Source: Planctomycetota bacterium (lineage in GTDB: Bacteria; Planctomycetota; Planctomycetia; Pirellulales; Pirellulaceae). Taken from it: a DNA stretch of 61,050 nucleotides. Below, in pieces: positions 27,567 through 36,843 of this stretch. The first letter of the stretch is position 1, and each line of letters begins with the position of its first letter. A program made the position numbers and the translations under genes. The stretch covers positions 1 through 61,050 of the forward strand of contig JAQBZB010000013.1 of the NCBI GenBank assembly GCA_027622275.1, written 5' to 3'. The notes beneath the pieces are model-generated. The model saw nothing but the letters and a program-made list of their open reading frames with translations, did not search any database and was not told the DNA's origin.

Positions 27567-28484
27567 ATGACAAGCGAAAACAATGTCGTCGAAATCCGTT
27601 GGCTGACGCGGCGATTCTGGCGCAAGACTGCGCTTGCCGACATCACCTTGAACATCCCGCGCGGAGTCGTCTTTGGGCTGGTGGGCGAGAACGGTGCCGG
27701 CAAGACGACGCTGATCAAGCACTTACTCGGATTGCTCAAGGCTCAAGAGGGAACGGTCTCGGTCTTCGGGCTGAACCCCGTCGACAATCCGGTCAATGTT
27801 CTCGGCCGAATCGGCTATTTGTCCGAGAGTCGCGAGATGCCGGATTGGATGCGAATCGGCCAGTTCATGAGCTATTCGCAAGCGTTCTATCCCCAGTGGG
27901 ACACAGCCTACGCGGAACAGCTGCGCGAGATGTTCGAGCTGGCGAAGGAGCAGCGGATCAAGTCGCTGTCTCGCGGCCAACGGGCGCGAGTCGGGCTGCT
28001 TGCGGCACTCGCGCATCGGCCTGACTTTGTGGTCCTCGACGAACCGTCATCGGGCTTGGACCCGATCGTTCGCCGCGATATTCTTTCCGCAATCATTCGG
28101 ACGGTCGCGGACGAAGGGCGCACGATCCTTTTCTCGTCACACTTGTTGGACGAAGTCGAACGTGTTGCTGATCGTGTCGCGATGCTGCACCTTGGTCGAC
28201 TTGTCATGAGCGCTCCGCTCGATCAGATCCTCGACGAACATCATGTGCTGACGTTTCAGTTTCCGGACTCACTCACGAAGGCACCAACTTTGCCGGGCGG
28301 TCTGGGATGGAGCGGCGAAGGTCGCGAATGGACATGTGTCTGTAACGGTGAGCTGGAACGACTGCGCGCCGCCGCGACCTTGGCAGGCGCTGCGATTGTT
28401 GAAGAACGTCGTCCGTCGCTCGAAGATGTTTTCCTGGCACGCGCCCGCAACGAGCAGAATCAACGAGTGGAGAGCGAACGATGA
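27567..28484 (+). CDS. ABC transporter ATP-binding protein (YtrB-like)
   Basis: The protein has 305 residues. Walker A GENGAGKTT lies near 45, Q-loop GYLSESRE near 88, signature SLSRGQRAR near 140, Walker B VVLDEPSSGLDP near 160 and the H-loop FSSHLLDE near 193. The C-terminal 80 residues are an accessory domain. The intact set of motifs contrasts with the damaged ATPase at 22819-23595. It lies 3 bp after the GntR gene and overlaps the membrane partner by ATGA, so the three form one operon. Confidence 0.93.
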   Translation: MTSENNVVEIRWLTRRFWRKTALADITLNIPRGVVFGLVGENGAGKTTLIKHLLGLLKAQEGTVSVFGLNPVDNPVNVLGRIGYLSESREMPDWMRIGQFMSYSQAFYPQWDTAYAEQLREMFELAKEQRIKSLSRGQRARVGLLAALAHRPDFVVLDEPSSGLDPIVRRDILSAIIRTVADEGRTILFSSHLLDEVERVADRVAMLHLGRLVMSAPLDQILDEHHVLTFQFPDSLTKAPTLPGGLGWSGEGREWTCVCNGELERLRAAATLAGAAIVEERRPSLEDVFLARARNEQNQRVESER

Positions 28485-30082
28485 AATCGATTCCACTCGC
28501 ACTGACCTGGGAGTTCTGGCGACAATCTGGATTCGGGTTGTTCACGGTCGTCGCCTTGCTCTTTGGGCAGACGGCACTGATGTACGGGGTGCTCCGGCTC
28601 GACAAGCTATCCGTGCGTGACGACTTTACGCTTGCGAGTCTTCACGTGTTCGGCTTTATATTTGTCGTCGTTGGTTTGGCCGCCGTGGTTTGCCACTCGA
28701 CAAGTTCGCCTCAGTATCGATTTACCTTGCCGGTTTCGATACGCGCGTCGATTCTCGTCCCAGTGATTAATGGTGCGATCGCGACGGTGGTCGGTTATCT
28801 AGCCGTCGCGTTGCTGGTCAATTGGGTCTTTAATGCCGAGTGGAGCCTCTTAAAACCGACGATTATCGCCGTCTGTGTGATTTCCGTGTGCCAAGCGGTG
28901 GCCGGCATGTTTTGGTCGTCATCGAATCTTCGCGGTACGATCGGTGCCGGTGTGGGCGTCGTGCTTGGCGTTGTCGTCGTCTTGCTGAACGGAATCGATG
29001 CTCCTGATCGTGAACAGTTCATTAGGGAATGGCACACGATCAGACCGCTCGACATATCTCTGGCGATTCTCGTACCGATAGCTGCCTGTACGTTCTCTTT
29101 GGTGGTATGCACTCTCGCGCGTCGCGGCCAGATCTTCTCGATGTCCGCAATCGGACGTTGGTTGCTCGCCATGTGCGATGTCGGTTTTGGCTCGGGAACT
29201 CATGCGGCGACACCAATGGCTGCCGAGTTATGGTCGGAATGGACACGCCGAGGTCGCGTCTTACTAGCGGGGCCGATTCTGATCGCGGCGACCCTGTGCG
29301 GGTTCTTCCTTTCTGGTCGTTACGATTGGCAATATGCTTGTGACGCAATCGTCACGTTCACCTGGATGCAAGTGATGATCGGCTCCATTCTAGGGCTGTT
29401 TATCGGTCACGTTGGCGAGCGATTTGACTTCCAAGAGCATTTGGCAACGCGTCCGCTCTCCGATACACAACTGGCGGATGTAAAGCTGCGAATCGCGTTG
29501 AAGTTAGTTTGTTGGACTTGGATCATTTGGGCCGTCGGAGTCGCGGTCGCGGTCGTCTGTCTCGCGATGGTTGGACAAGGGCCAAAGAGCTGGAGTTACA
29601 TCGTGCCGCCGGGGAATCCGCTGTCTCCCATTATCAATGTTGTCATGATTCCACGTTGCAGCTGGACGCTCACGAGTCTTGGCGTGTCCATCGTGATCTT
29701 GCGCCCGTGGATGGTGAAGGTGGTGTTCGGCACGATCGCGTTACTTCCTACCGCTCCGTTCGGGCTGTTGTACTTGATGCCCGAGGCGGGGAACCAGATC
29801 CTCGCGGCAGTGCGATGGGGCTGGTTCTGCCTGTCGATCGTCGGCACGGTCGCCCTCTACGTGATGGCATTTCGACTGCGATTGATCACTGCGAAACGCG
29901 TCGCGATCGTGGGTATGTCGTACTTGCTGTTCTGTGCGACTTGGCTGGTAGTGTTGAGCTATCTGCCATCGATTGAGATCCCACGCCCCTTGGTCGTCGG
30001 CTTCCTGTTATCGAACTGCATTCTCCCCTTTGTCTGCATCGCCGCGGTCCCGCTCGCGATCTGGTGGAACCGGCATCGATAG
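28481..30082 (+). CDS. ABC transporter permease-like membrane protein
   Basis: The 533-residue protein has about 12 hydrophobic segments, starting with WRQSGFGLFTVVALLFG and ending ILPFVCIAAVPLAIWW. No enzymatic motif is visible. Gene order (GntR, ATPase, this) and the ATGA overlap identify it as the membrane part of the exporter. It is longer than typical ABC-2 permeases and resembles the permeases of YtrA-controlled systems. Substrate unknown. Confidence 0.75.
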   Translation: MKSIPLALTWEFWRQSGFGLFTVVALLFGQTALMYGVLRLDKLSVRDDFTLASLHVFGFIFVVVGLAAVVCHSTSSPQYRFTLPVSIRASILVPVINGAIATVVGYLAVALLVNWVFNAEWSLLKPTIIAVCVISVCQAVAGMFWSSSNLRGTIGAGVGVVLGVVVVLLNGIDAPDREQFIREWHTIRPLDISLAILVPIAACTFSLVVCTLARRGQIFSMSAIGRWLLAMCDVGFGSGTHAATPMAAELWSEWTRRGRVLLAGPILIAATLCGFFLSGRYDWQYACDAIVTFTWMQVMIGSILGLFIGHVGERFDFQEHLATRPLSDTQLADVKLRIALKLVCWTWIIWAVGVAVAVVCLAMVGQGPKSWSYIVPPGNPLSPIINVVMIPRCSWTLTSLGVSIVILRPWMVKVVFGTIALLPTAPFGLLYLMPEAGNQILAAVRWGWFCLSIVGTVALYVMAFRLRLITAKRVAIVGMSYLLFCATWLVVLSYLPSIEIPRPLVVGFLLSNCILPFVCIAAVPLAIWWNRHR

Positions 30083-30102
30083 CAAGATGCTTGGTAGTTC
30101 CG

Positions 30103-30187
30103 CATGTTTCTGTCGTCCATCTTTCTGTCAATTCCGGTCCGCCTTGAATTATCGAGTGGCGACAGGAAAATGGGGGACAGGAAGATG
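30103..30187. repeat. Inverted repeat with internal tandem unit upstream of deoA
   Basis: Left arm 30103-30129 and right arm 30161-30187 pair along 27 bp with about five mismatches. Each arm contains two direct copies of a CATNTTTCTGTC-like unit (GACAGGAAAATG and GACAGGAAGATG on the right). The right arm ends 23 bp before the deoA start codon. Confidence 0.65.
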
Positions 30188-30210
30188 AAGACCAGCCCGC
30201 GAGCGTGTTC

Positions 30211-31506
30211 ATGCCATTCAACCCAGCCAGCGTGATCGCCAAGAAACGCGACGGCTCTGCGCTGACCCGCGACGAGATCGCCGAGTTCGTGGGCGGCTTC
30301 ACCAACGGGAGTATTCCCGAGTACCAGATGAGTGCGCTGGCGATGGCGATCTATCTGTGCGGGATGAGCACGGCGGAGACAGCGGCTCTCACCGAACAAA
30401 TGCTGGCATCCGGTGTTCAGTTGCGGTGGCCTGCTGGATCACACTACGTCGACAAACATTCGACCGGCGGTGTCGGCGATAAGGTGTCGCTGCTGCTCGC
30501 GCCGCTGCTGGCTTGTTGCGGACTCCGCGTGCCGATGATTTCGGGACGAGGGCTCGGGCCGACGGGCGGCACGCTCGATAAGCTTGAATCGATCCCTGGA
30601 TTCAGAACGGACTTGAGCCTGGACGAAATCCGTGAGATCACAGCACGAGTGGGTTGCGTGATCACCGGCGCGAGTGCCGAGATCGCCCCCGCGGATCGAA
30701 GGTTATACGCGCTCCGCGATGTCACGGCAACCGTCGCTTCGATTCCTCTGATCACGGCGAGTATCATGAGCAAGAAGTTGGCGGAGGGACTCGACGCCCT
30801 GGTGTTGGACGTGAAAGTTGGCTCGGGTGCGTTCATGAAGACACTCGAACAAGCTCGCGAGTTGGCCCGCTCGTTGGTCGAGACCGGCCGCCGGATGGGT
30901 GTCGCGACGAGCGCCTTGATCACCGACATGTCGCAACCGCTGGGGCACATGGCGGGCAACGCCGTCGAAGTCGATGAAACTGTCGCAGCTCTGGCGGGCG
31001 AAGGGCCTGATGACTTGATCTCTTTGACGAACTCGCTAGGAGCCGAACTGCTTGTGGCGGCCGGCCTGGCGAGCACGCGTGAAGAAGGCGTCGCGCAAAT
31101 CCAGCAACATATCGATTCCGGCCGCGGACTCGAAAAGCTACGCGAGATGGTCGCGGCCCAAGGCGGCGACTTGGACGCAGCTCGTCCGATTGCTCCCGCC
31201 ACGATCATCGAAGCGACGCGAGCGGGCTTCGTCGCCGCGATCGATGTCGAGGCACTCGGCTATGAGATTATTCGTCTCGGCGGCGGCAGGCGAGTGATGT
31301 CGGATTCAATCGACCATTCCGTCGGGATCGAAACGCTGGTGTCGATCGGCGATCGCATCGAACGGGGGCAGCCGCTTGTCCGTGTCTTCGCCAAGCACGA
31401 AGATGGTTCTCTAGATCGCGAAAGTCTGACGTCGTGCTTCCAAATCCAAGACGAAGCGGCCACGAAACCGCCACTGGTCTTCGAGCGTTATCCGGACGTG
31501 CCATGA
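30211..31506 (+). CDS. deoA: Thymidine/pyrimidine-nucleoside phosphorylase
   Basis: The enzyme splits thymidine or uridine with phosphate to base and (deoxy)ribose 1-phosphate for salvage. It has 431 residues. Near the start lies KRDGSALTRDEI. The phosphate/nucleoside site is represented by DKHSTGGVGDKVS near 85-97 and the glycine-rich SGRGLGPTGGTLDKLE near 113-128. SLPLITASIMSKKLAEG-like sequence and DVKVGSGAFM near 200 follow. An upstream GTG at 30205 adds only two residues. The stop overlaps cdd by ATGA, so both form a pyrimidine-salvage operon. Confidence 0.93.
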   Translation: MPFNPASVIAKKRDGSALTRDEIAEFVGGFTNGSIPEYQMSALAMAIYLCGMSTAETAALTEQMLASGVQLRWPAGSHYVDKHSTGGVGDKVSLLLAPLLACCGLRVPMISGRGLGPTGGTLDKLESIPGFRTDLSLDEIREITARVGCVITGASAEIAPADRRLYALRDVTATVASIPLITASIMSKKLAEGLDALVLDVKVGSGAFMKTLEQARELARSLVETGRRMGVATSALITDMSQPLGHMAGNAVEVDETVAALAGEGPDDLISLTNSLGAELLVAAGLASTREEGVAQIQQHIDSGRGLEKLREMVAAQGGDLDAARPIAPATIIEATRAGFVAAIDVEALGYEIIRLGGGRRVMSDSIDHSVGIETLVSIGDRIERGQPLVRVFAKHEDGSLDRESLTSCFQIQDEAATKPPLVFERYPDVP

Positions 31507-31904
31507 ACCATCTCACTGCCGAACAACGTCAGCAACTGATCGACGCCGCTTTGGAGGCTCGCCGGCAGGCATACGCTCCCTATTCGAATTTTTCTGTTGG
31601 CGCGGCGGTCATGACGGCGGATGGCAGAGTTTTCGCCGGCTGTAACGTCGAGAATGTGTCGTACGGACTGACCAACTGTGCCGAACGAACGGCCATCTTT
31701 GCGGCGGTGGCGGCGGGACAGCGGCAATTCATGGCGTTGGCCGTTGCCACCGACGGCGGCTACTCGCCCTGCGGTGCCTGCCGCCAAGTCCTCGCCGAAT
31801 TCTGCGAAGACCTGCCGATTCTGGTCGTCGATGCTTGCCCCGATGGGCAGGTTAGCGAGGTTGGTCTTGCCGAACTGCTGCCCCTGCGATTCCGCCGCAA
31901 GTAG
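31503..31904 (+). CDS. cdd: Cytidine deaminase
   Basis: The enzyme converts cytidine or deoxycytidine to uridine or deoxyuridine. It has 133 residues, the usual tetrameric length. YAPYSNFSVGAA, the CAE catalytic motif in TNCAERTA and the zinc motif PCGACRQ are present. The start overlaps the deoA stop. Products feed directly into the phosphorylase encoded upstream. Confidence 0.95.
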   Translation: MNHLTAEQRQQLIDAALEARRQAYAPYSNFSVGAAVMTADGRVFAGCNVENVSYGLTNCAERTAIFAAVAAGQRQFMALAVATDGGYSPCGACRQVLAEFCEDLPILVVDACPDGQVSEVGLAELLPLRFRRK

Positions 31905-31950
31905 GCTCATTGCGTCTAACGCCTTTACTAGTTGGGTGTTAGAATTGTGC

Positions 31951-32012
31951 GTACGTGGTCGTTCGCTCCGCGAACGAACCAGGTGATTTTCGCAGAGCGA
32001 AAAGCCACGTAA
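31951..32012. repeat. Nested inverted repeat, family C
   Basis: Arms of 24 nt (31951-31974 and 31989-32012) pair at about 19 positions. The left arm is nearly the same sequence as that of the element at 24768 (GTACGTGG, then GTTCGCTCCGCGAA), while loops differ. It is more decayed than its relative. A small hairpin (31915-31943) after cdd lies just before it. Confidence 0.75.
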
Positions 32013-32039
32013 CACGTACCTGCCGCTTCCCCGCCGAGG

Positions 32040-32068
32040 TTGTACGCAACGGATTTCGCCCGTATATT
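32040..32068 (+). promoter_or_regulatory. Sigma-70-type promoter of the small basic protein gene
   Basis: TTGTAC (32040-32045) and TATATT (32063-32068) are separated by exactly 17 bp. Transcription would start near 32075, leaving a short leader of about 30 nt with AAGGAA before the ATG. Confidence 0.65.
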
Positions 32069-32106
32069 GTGAGATTCGTTGGGTTTCACGAGAAGGAAAT
32101 AGACAG

Positions 32107-32352
32107 ATGACAATCGATAAGAGCCTCAAAGTGAAGGCTGGAATGATGCGGTCGCGGAACGTGCTGACTCGCGCCGAGCGGCTGGAGAAGTTAAAGGCGT
32201 CGGATCGCTGGTCGGAAGGGGACAACGTCCTCGGCATGCCAAAAGTGCGCGTCCAGAAGCTGGCACTGAAGAAGAAGAAGAAGGTCAAGAAGGAAGGCGA
32301 AGAAGAAGGTGCAGACACTGCCGTCGCCGCAGTCGACAAGAAGAAAAAGTAA
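32107..32352 (+). CDS. PVC-superphylum small basic protein (TIGR04137-like)
   Basis: The protein has 81 residues. It starts MTIDKSLKVKAGMMRSRNVL, and the conserved stretch RSRNVLTRAERLEKLK and VLGMPKVRVQK are those of the small basic protein regarded as a signature of Planctomycetes, Verrucomicrobia and Chlamydiae. The tail is a run of lysines with a short acidic insert (KKKKKVKKEGEEEG). A ribosome-associated role has been suggested for the family. It has its own strong promoter and ribosome binding site, in keeping with high expression. Confidence 0.85.
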   Translation: MTIDKSLKVKAGMMRSRNVLTRAERLEKLKASDRWSEGDNVLGMPKVRVQKLALKKKKKVKKEGEEEGADTAVAAVDKKKK

Positions 32353-32391
32353 CGCTTGTCAGTCGTTGGCTCTCGCGGACGAGGGTGGTTC

Positions 32392-33663
32392 ATGCGCGTG
32401 CGATTGGAATATGGTCGAACCGGTTTGGAAGTCGATCTTCCCGACCGGCCGGGGATGCGGACGTTGGCGTATAAAAACGCGACGCCGCTGCCCGATCCTG
32501 ACGCCGCGCTGCGAGCCATCTTAGAGAATCCAACAGGCACCGCGCCGCTGGCCGAGCTTGCGCGGGGCCGCACCGACGCATGCATTGTCATCTGCGACAT
32601 CACGCGGCCCGTCCCCAACGAGATGATGTTGCGCCCGATGCTCGCGACACTCGAAGCATCCGGCATTCCGCGCGAGAAGATCACGATCCTGATCGCGACC
32701 GGCTTGCATCGCCCGAACGAAGGCGACGAGCTGATCGAGGTGGTTGGCGAGTTTATCGCGAGCAACTATCGCATCGAGAATCATCACGGCCAGGTTCTCG
32801 AAGAGCATACGTATCTGGGCGACAGCCCGCGGGGTGTGCCGATCTGGATCGACTCGCATTACGTCAACGCCGATCTGAAAATCACCACAGGCTTGATCGA
32901 GCCGCACTTGATGGCAGGGTTCTCGGGCGGCCGCAAGTTGATTTGCCCCGGCATCGCGGCGCTCGAAACCGTGAAGGTCTGGCACGGCCCCGATTTTCTC
33001 GAAAGCCCGCTGGCCGATTGCGGCATTTTGGAAGGTAATCCCGTTCACGAAGAGAACACCTGGATCGGGCTCAAGACGGGCTGTGACTTTATTGCGAATG
33101 TCGTCATCGACGCTCAACGACGACCTTTGAAGTTCGTAGCCGGCGACATGATCGAAGCGTTTCACGAAGGGGTCGACTTCGTTCGTGAGGTTGTTCGCGA
33201 CACGGTTCCAGAACCAGTCGATATTGTCGTTACAAGCTGTGCCGGGTATCCGCTCGACACGACTTTCTATCAAGCCGTCAAAGGGTTGACCGGCGCGCTG
33301 CCGATCGTCAAGCAAGGCGGCACGATTATCATGGCCGCCAGTTTGAGCGAAGGGATCGGCAGCCCGCAGTTCGCACAACTGTTTGACGAGAACGAGAGTC
33401 TCGACATATTTATGGAGCGCATCCTCGGCAAGGATTACTTTGTGATGGACCAGTGGCAATTGGAAGAGCTGGCGAAAGTGTGCCGCAAGGCAAAAGTGAA
33501 GATCGTCAGCGATGGCCTGCCCGCCGAGACGATCGACAGGCTGTTCGTCGAGAGCGCGCCGAGCATCGAGCAAGCCGTCGCTGATTCACTAAGCGAGTAT
33601 GGCGAAGATGCCACGATGGCCGTGATTCCCAAAGGGCCATACGTGCTGGCCCAGGTGGCTTAG
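32392..33663 (+). CDS. larA: LarA-like lactate racemase family protein
   Basis: The 423-residue protein belongs to the nickel-pincer-nucleotide enzyme family that racemises lactate or other 2-hydroxy acids. The expected catalytic and ligand residues are visible: ATGLHRP near 105-110 (His108-type), [11 protein letters not shown] near 180 (His174 and Lys184 types) and KVWHGPD near 205 (His200 type). No larB, larC or larE gene for cofactor synthesis is adjacent. GAGG precedes the ATG at 32392. Substrate is unknown; many family members act on acids other than lactate. Confidence 0.83.
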   Translation: MRVRLEYGRTGLEVDLPDRPGMRTLAYKNATPLPDPDAALRAILENPTGTAPLAELARGRTDACIVICDITRPVPNEMMLRPMLATLEASGIPREKITILIATGLHRPNEGDELIEVVGEFIASNYRIENHHGQVLEEHTYLGDSPRGVPIWIDSHYVNADLKITTGLIEPHLMAGFSGGRKLICPGIAALETVKVWHGPDFLESPLADCGILEGNPVHEENTWIGLKTGCDFIANVVIDAQRRPLKFVAGDMIEAFHEGVDFVREVVRDTVPEPVDIVVTSCAGYPLDTTFYQAVKGLTGALPIVKQGGTIIMAASLSEGIGSPQFAQLFDENESLDIFMERILGKDYFVMDQWQLEELAKVCRKAKVKIVSDGLPAETIDRLFVESAPSIEQAVADSLSEYGEDATMAVIPKGPYVLAQVA

Positions 33664-33672
33664 AAACAGTTC

Positions 33673-33730
33673 CCGTAGTGGTGGCTTCCAGCCGCCACTG
33701 GACGATGGCGGCTGGAAGCCGCCACTACGG
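33673..33730. repeat. Nested inverted repeat, family A
   Basis: Arms of 25 bp (33673-33697 and 33706-33730) match at 24 positions around an 8-nt loop. Each arm includes GGCTTCCAGCC, itself a small hairpin. It lies ten bases after the larA-like stop. Confidence 0.85.
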
Positions 33731-33788
33731 AAAGCGGGAAGTGGTAACGACACAGTTTCTTCGCGGCTGCTTGATTCCGGGCCGCAGT

Positions 33789-33818
33789 TTGCCGCTCTCG
33801 GAGATTCTCCGTTAGAAT
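33789..33818 (+). promoter_or_regulatory. Possible promoter with internal palindrome
   Basis: TTGCCG (33789-33794) and TAGAAT (33813-33818) are 18 bp apart, about 60 bp upstream of the radical SAM gene. The spacer contains the perfect palindrome CGGAGA-T-TCTCCG, a possible operator. Confidence 0.4.
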
Positions 33819-33881
33819 TCATGCTTCACGGAGAGTTTCTGACATACCGCATTGAAGTCGCGACTTTCGCAAGGGCGAGTG

Positions 33882-35189
33882 ATGCCACATATCGCGTTCG
33901 TTCCGATGTCCGGACTTCGCGTCCGCGAGGACGAACTGCTTGAAATGGGCATGACCTTGCCGGGGCTGAAACGTCGAGCCGACGCCTTGTCCGAGCTGCC
34001 TGCTTTGGGATTGTTGACGCTGGCGGGGATGACGCCGGAACCTTGGTCATGCAGCCTTCACGAAACGTCTCGCGCGACGAAACAGGCTGTCGAGGAGATC
34101 ATCGCCACGCATCCGACGCTGGTGGCGGTTTCCGCGCTGACGGCATCCGTGCTCGATGCTTACCAACTGAGTCGTGCGCTAAACGCTGGCGGAGTGCCCA
34201 CCGTGATCGGCGGGTTGCATGCGACCGCCTGCCCTGATGATGCCATTCAGCATTGCACCGCCGCGGTTGCTGGCGAAGGCGAGCCGGTCTGGCACCAAGT
34301 GCTCGGCGATGTCCGCGGCGGACAGCTTGGCGGGATCTATCGTCCGACAAGGCCGTTCGATCTTTGCCAAGCACCGGTGCCGCGATTTGATCTGCTGGGA
34401 GAGCGCCGCCGCCCTCGGTTCCTGCTTCAAACGGAGCGGGGTTGTCCGTTCGCGTGCGAGTTTTGTGGTGCCAGCCGGCTGCTGGGTCCGTTTCGCGAGA
34501 AGTCGATCGAGAAAATCGGCGACGAGTTGGCGGCCTTGCGGCAATTTGATTCGTCGCCGTGGCTCGAACTGGCGGACGACAACACGTTTGCAAATCGAAG
34601 CGATGTCGACCAACTGCTCGATTTGCTGCGGCAGGCGAATGTCCGCTACTTTACAGAATCGGATTGGCGACTTGGTGAACGACCGGAAGTGCTGAAGGGA
34701 TTGGCCGCGTCGGGCTGTCGGCAAGTGCTGGTGGGAATTGAATCGATGGTGTTCCGCTATCCCGGCATGGGGGCCAAGCAGGCCGAACTCGACCGGATGA
34801 TGGACGCGGTATCGGCCGTTCAAGAAGCCGGAGTCGTCGTCAACGGTTGTTTCATCGTGGGTGCAGATGGCGAGACCGACGAGTCGCTCGATCGCTTGGT
34901 CGCCTTCATTTTGGAGAGCCCGCTGGCGGAAGTGCAGATCACCTTGCAAACGCCCTTTCCTGGGACGATGCTTTATAATCGCTTGGTTCAGCAAGGCCGC
35001 CTGATCGAGGATCGAGACTGGTCGCACTTCACGCTGTTCGACGTGACCTACCGGCCAGACGCGATGACCGTCGAACAACTTGAAGCCGGCTTCCGGCGAG
35101 TCCTGCGAGCTGTATTCTCGCCCGCGGCCAGCGAACGGCGGAGTCAACTACGAAAGTCGATCTGGCATCAAGCAGGAGAACGGATTTGA
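33882..35189 (+). CDS. B12-binding domain radical SAM protein
   Basis: The 435-residue protein has an N-terminal cobalamin-binding-like domain (about 1-150, with VIGGLHATACPDDAI) and a radical SAM barrel. The cluster motif CPFACEFC lies near residue 195. Later segments (GIESMVFRYPGMG, FIVGADGETDES) are standard for the superfamily. These enzymes often methylate unactivated carbons or modify lipids or cofactors; the substrate cannot be told here. AGGGCGAG precedes the ATG at 33882. The following membrane gene starts inside its stop codon (TGATG), which suggests linked function. Confidence 0.87.
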   Translation: MPHIAFVPMSGLRVREDELLEMGMTLPGLKRRADALSELPALGLLTLAGMTPEPWSCSLHETSRATKQAVEEIIATHPTLVAVSALTASVLDAYQLSRALNAGGVPTVIGGLHATACPDDAIQHCTAAVAGEGEPVWHQVLGDVRGGQLGGIYRPTRPFDLCQAPVPRFDLLGERRRPRFLLQTERGCPFACEFCGASRLLGPFREKSIEKIGDELAALRQFDSSPWLELADDNTFANRSDVDQLLDLLRQANVRYFTESDWRLGERPEVLKGLAASGCRQVLVGIESMVFRYPGMGAKQAELDRMMDAVSAVQEAGVVVNGCFIVGADGETDESLDRLVAFILESPLAEVQITLQTPFPGTMLYNRLVQQGRLIEDRDWSHFTLFDVTYRPDAMTVEQLEAGFRRVLRAVFSPAASERRSQLRKSIWHQAGERI

Positions 35190-36547
35190 TGACGCTCCCG
35201 ACTTTAGTCGCCTATCTGTTCGGCAGCGAACGTGCAATTCGCGACATCGCTCACAGCCGACGCGGTCTCTTGCTGGGACTATTGTTCGTGCTGTCGGCGG
35301 GCTTCGCGCGCGAGTACGACGGAGAAGACTTATTGCGGGAGCCGTGGCACTTGCTGATACCACTTGGTGCTTCGCTCGTTTCGTCCTTCGCGTTGTACTG
35401 TCTGGTGACGGGCGTCGCGCGAAGCCAGGGAAAGCGTAACGCATTCTGGCAGGGATACATCACATTCCTTGTGCTGTTTTGGATGACGGCTCCGCTGGCG
35501 TGGCTGTACGCCATCCCCGTCGAGCGATTCTCTTCTGCCGCGGATTCGGTCCGAGCAAACCTGTGGCTGCTTGGCATCGTCGCCGCTTGGCGAGTCGTGT
35601 TGATCGCGCGAGTGATCAGCGTCTTGTACCGTTGCAGCTGGCTTGGCACGTTTTTCGTCGTCATGCTGTTTTCGGACGCCGTATTGTGGATCGTCCTCGT
35701 GCTCACGCCGATGCCCATCCTGAGTATCATGGGCGGAATCCGGCTTACCGAAAGCGAGCATGTCTTGTTGGACATTCAGTTTATACTCCGAGTGCTTGGA
35801 ACGCTTTCGGCCCCCATCTGGTTGTTCGGCGCGGTTGCCGTCTCATGTCGCAAATCGGCGAACGCTCTGGCGTGGCAACGCATCGATCTCGATCACGACG
35901 CACGGCCGTCGATTCACGCGACTGTGTGGGTTTTGAGCGCCGCAGCGCTGCTCGTCTGGGCGATCATCCTTCCTGTGACACAACCGCAACAGGTCAATCG
36001 TCGCGCCGTCGAGACGTTACTCGCCGACAACCATCTGGCGGAAGCTCTCCGCCTCATGTCCGCGCTACAGCCCGACGGCTTTCCACCGCATTGGGATCCC
36101 CCGCCGAGAGTCGGTTATGGTGAACAGGTGCCTGATCTTTGGAAGATACTTGCGCTGGTGGATGAAGACAGCGTTGCGCCGTGGGTTCGCACGATCTTTA
36201 AAGACAAAGTGCTGGCCCAAGTTGGCACGCTGTTTTACGGCGGCGAAGATCGACTCGTCGATCTGGCCACCATGGATCAGCAGAGTCTCGAGACGTATCT
36301 TCGGTTGCTAGGCGACGCCAAGGATGGCCAACACATCAAACCCAGACACCGTCACGAGATCGAGTATCTATTTGATCGAGCGGAAGACCCCGACCAACCG
36401 GAGCCGATTCCGGAGTGGCGACGAGAGTTGTTGAATGAGATCCTACTGCTCTGCGAGAACAATGAGCCTATAGAATCTCCAGCACCTGCTCCGGCGGACG
36501 TCCCAGCCGAGCTTTCGATCCCTTCACAACAATCGGACGCTCGATGA
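35189..36547 (+). CDS. Multi-pass membrane protein of unknown function
   Basis: I do not recognise a family. The protein has 452 residues with six or seven membrane segments in the first 275 (for example GLLLGLLFVLSAGF, ITFLVLFWMTAPLAWLYAI, AAALLVWAIILPVT) and a soluble C-terminal half rich in acidic residues. The start overlaps the radical SAM stop. The last 80 bp overlap the convergent arsenate reductase-like gene, so the Pro/Ala-rich tail (APAPADVPAEL) may be a late extension. Confidence 0.7.
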   Translation: MTLPTLVAYLFGSERAIRDIAHSRRGLLLGLLFVLSAGFAREYDGEDLLREPWHLLIPLGASLVSSFALYCLVTGVARSQGKRNAFWQGYITFLVLFWMTAPLAWLYAIPVERFSSAADSVRANLWLLGIVAAWRVVLIARVISVLYRCSWLGTFFVVMLFSDAVLWIVLVLTPMPILSIMGGIRLTESEHVLLDIQFILRVLGTLSAPIWLFGAVAVSCRKSANALAWQRIDLDHDARPSIHATVWVLSAAALLVWAIILPVTQPQQVNRRAVETLLADNHLAEALRLMSALQPDGFPPHWDPPPRVGYGEQVPDLWKILALVDEDSVAPWVRTIFKDKVLAQVGTLFYGGEDRLVDLATMDQQSLETYLRLLGDAKDGQHIKPRHRHEIEYLFDRAEDPDQPEPIPEWRRELLNEILLLCENNEPIESPAPAPADVPAELSIPSQQSDAR

Positions 36548-36809
36548 TCTCGGGATGTGCCGCCATGCGGGCGATCAGCACTTGTGGATCATTCGAATCC
36601 GGCAGTCCCAAGGCCGCGTATTCCTTGCGCCGGATGAGCTGCTCCGCTTCGATTCCTAGCTTCTTCAGCAGCGCTCGGATCGTCGCTTCGTCCGGCGGCG
36701 ACTTTAAGTATTCGATGACGGTCGGTTCGATTCCTTGCTCATTCAACAGCGTCAGCGTCTGCCGGCTCTTGGTGCAACGGGGATTGTGATAGATCGTGAC
36801 GCTGCTCAT
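36468..36809 (-). CDS. ArsC-family arsenate reductase-like protein
   Basis: The protein has 113 residues with a thioredoxin fold. HNPRCTKSRQTL places the catalytic cysteine near residue 12, and the C-terminus RPIVVKGSKARLGRPPEQVL is typical of the glutaredoxin-linked ArsC/YffB group. No arsenite exporter or ArsR is nearby, so a role other than arsenic resistance is possible. The start at 36809 is where homology begins. It overlaps the convergent membrane gene by 80 bp and its own C-terminus is of normal length. Confidence 0.88.
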   Translation of the reverse strand: MSSVTIYHNPRCTKSRQTLTLLNEQGIEPTVIEYLKSPPDEATIRALLKKLGIEAEQLIRRKEYAALGLPDSNDPQVLIARMAAHPEIIERPIVVKGSKARLGRPPEQVLEIL

Positions 36810-36843
36810 GACTCTTCCCGTTACGTCACGTTGTCGTGGACGA

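Noticed and set aside
31915-31943. TCTAACGCC / GGTGTTAGA hairpin after cdd as a possible attC or terminator
   Set aside because: Only 29 bp long, without L boxes, so not an attC; the T-tract is too weak to call a terminator.
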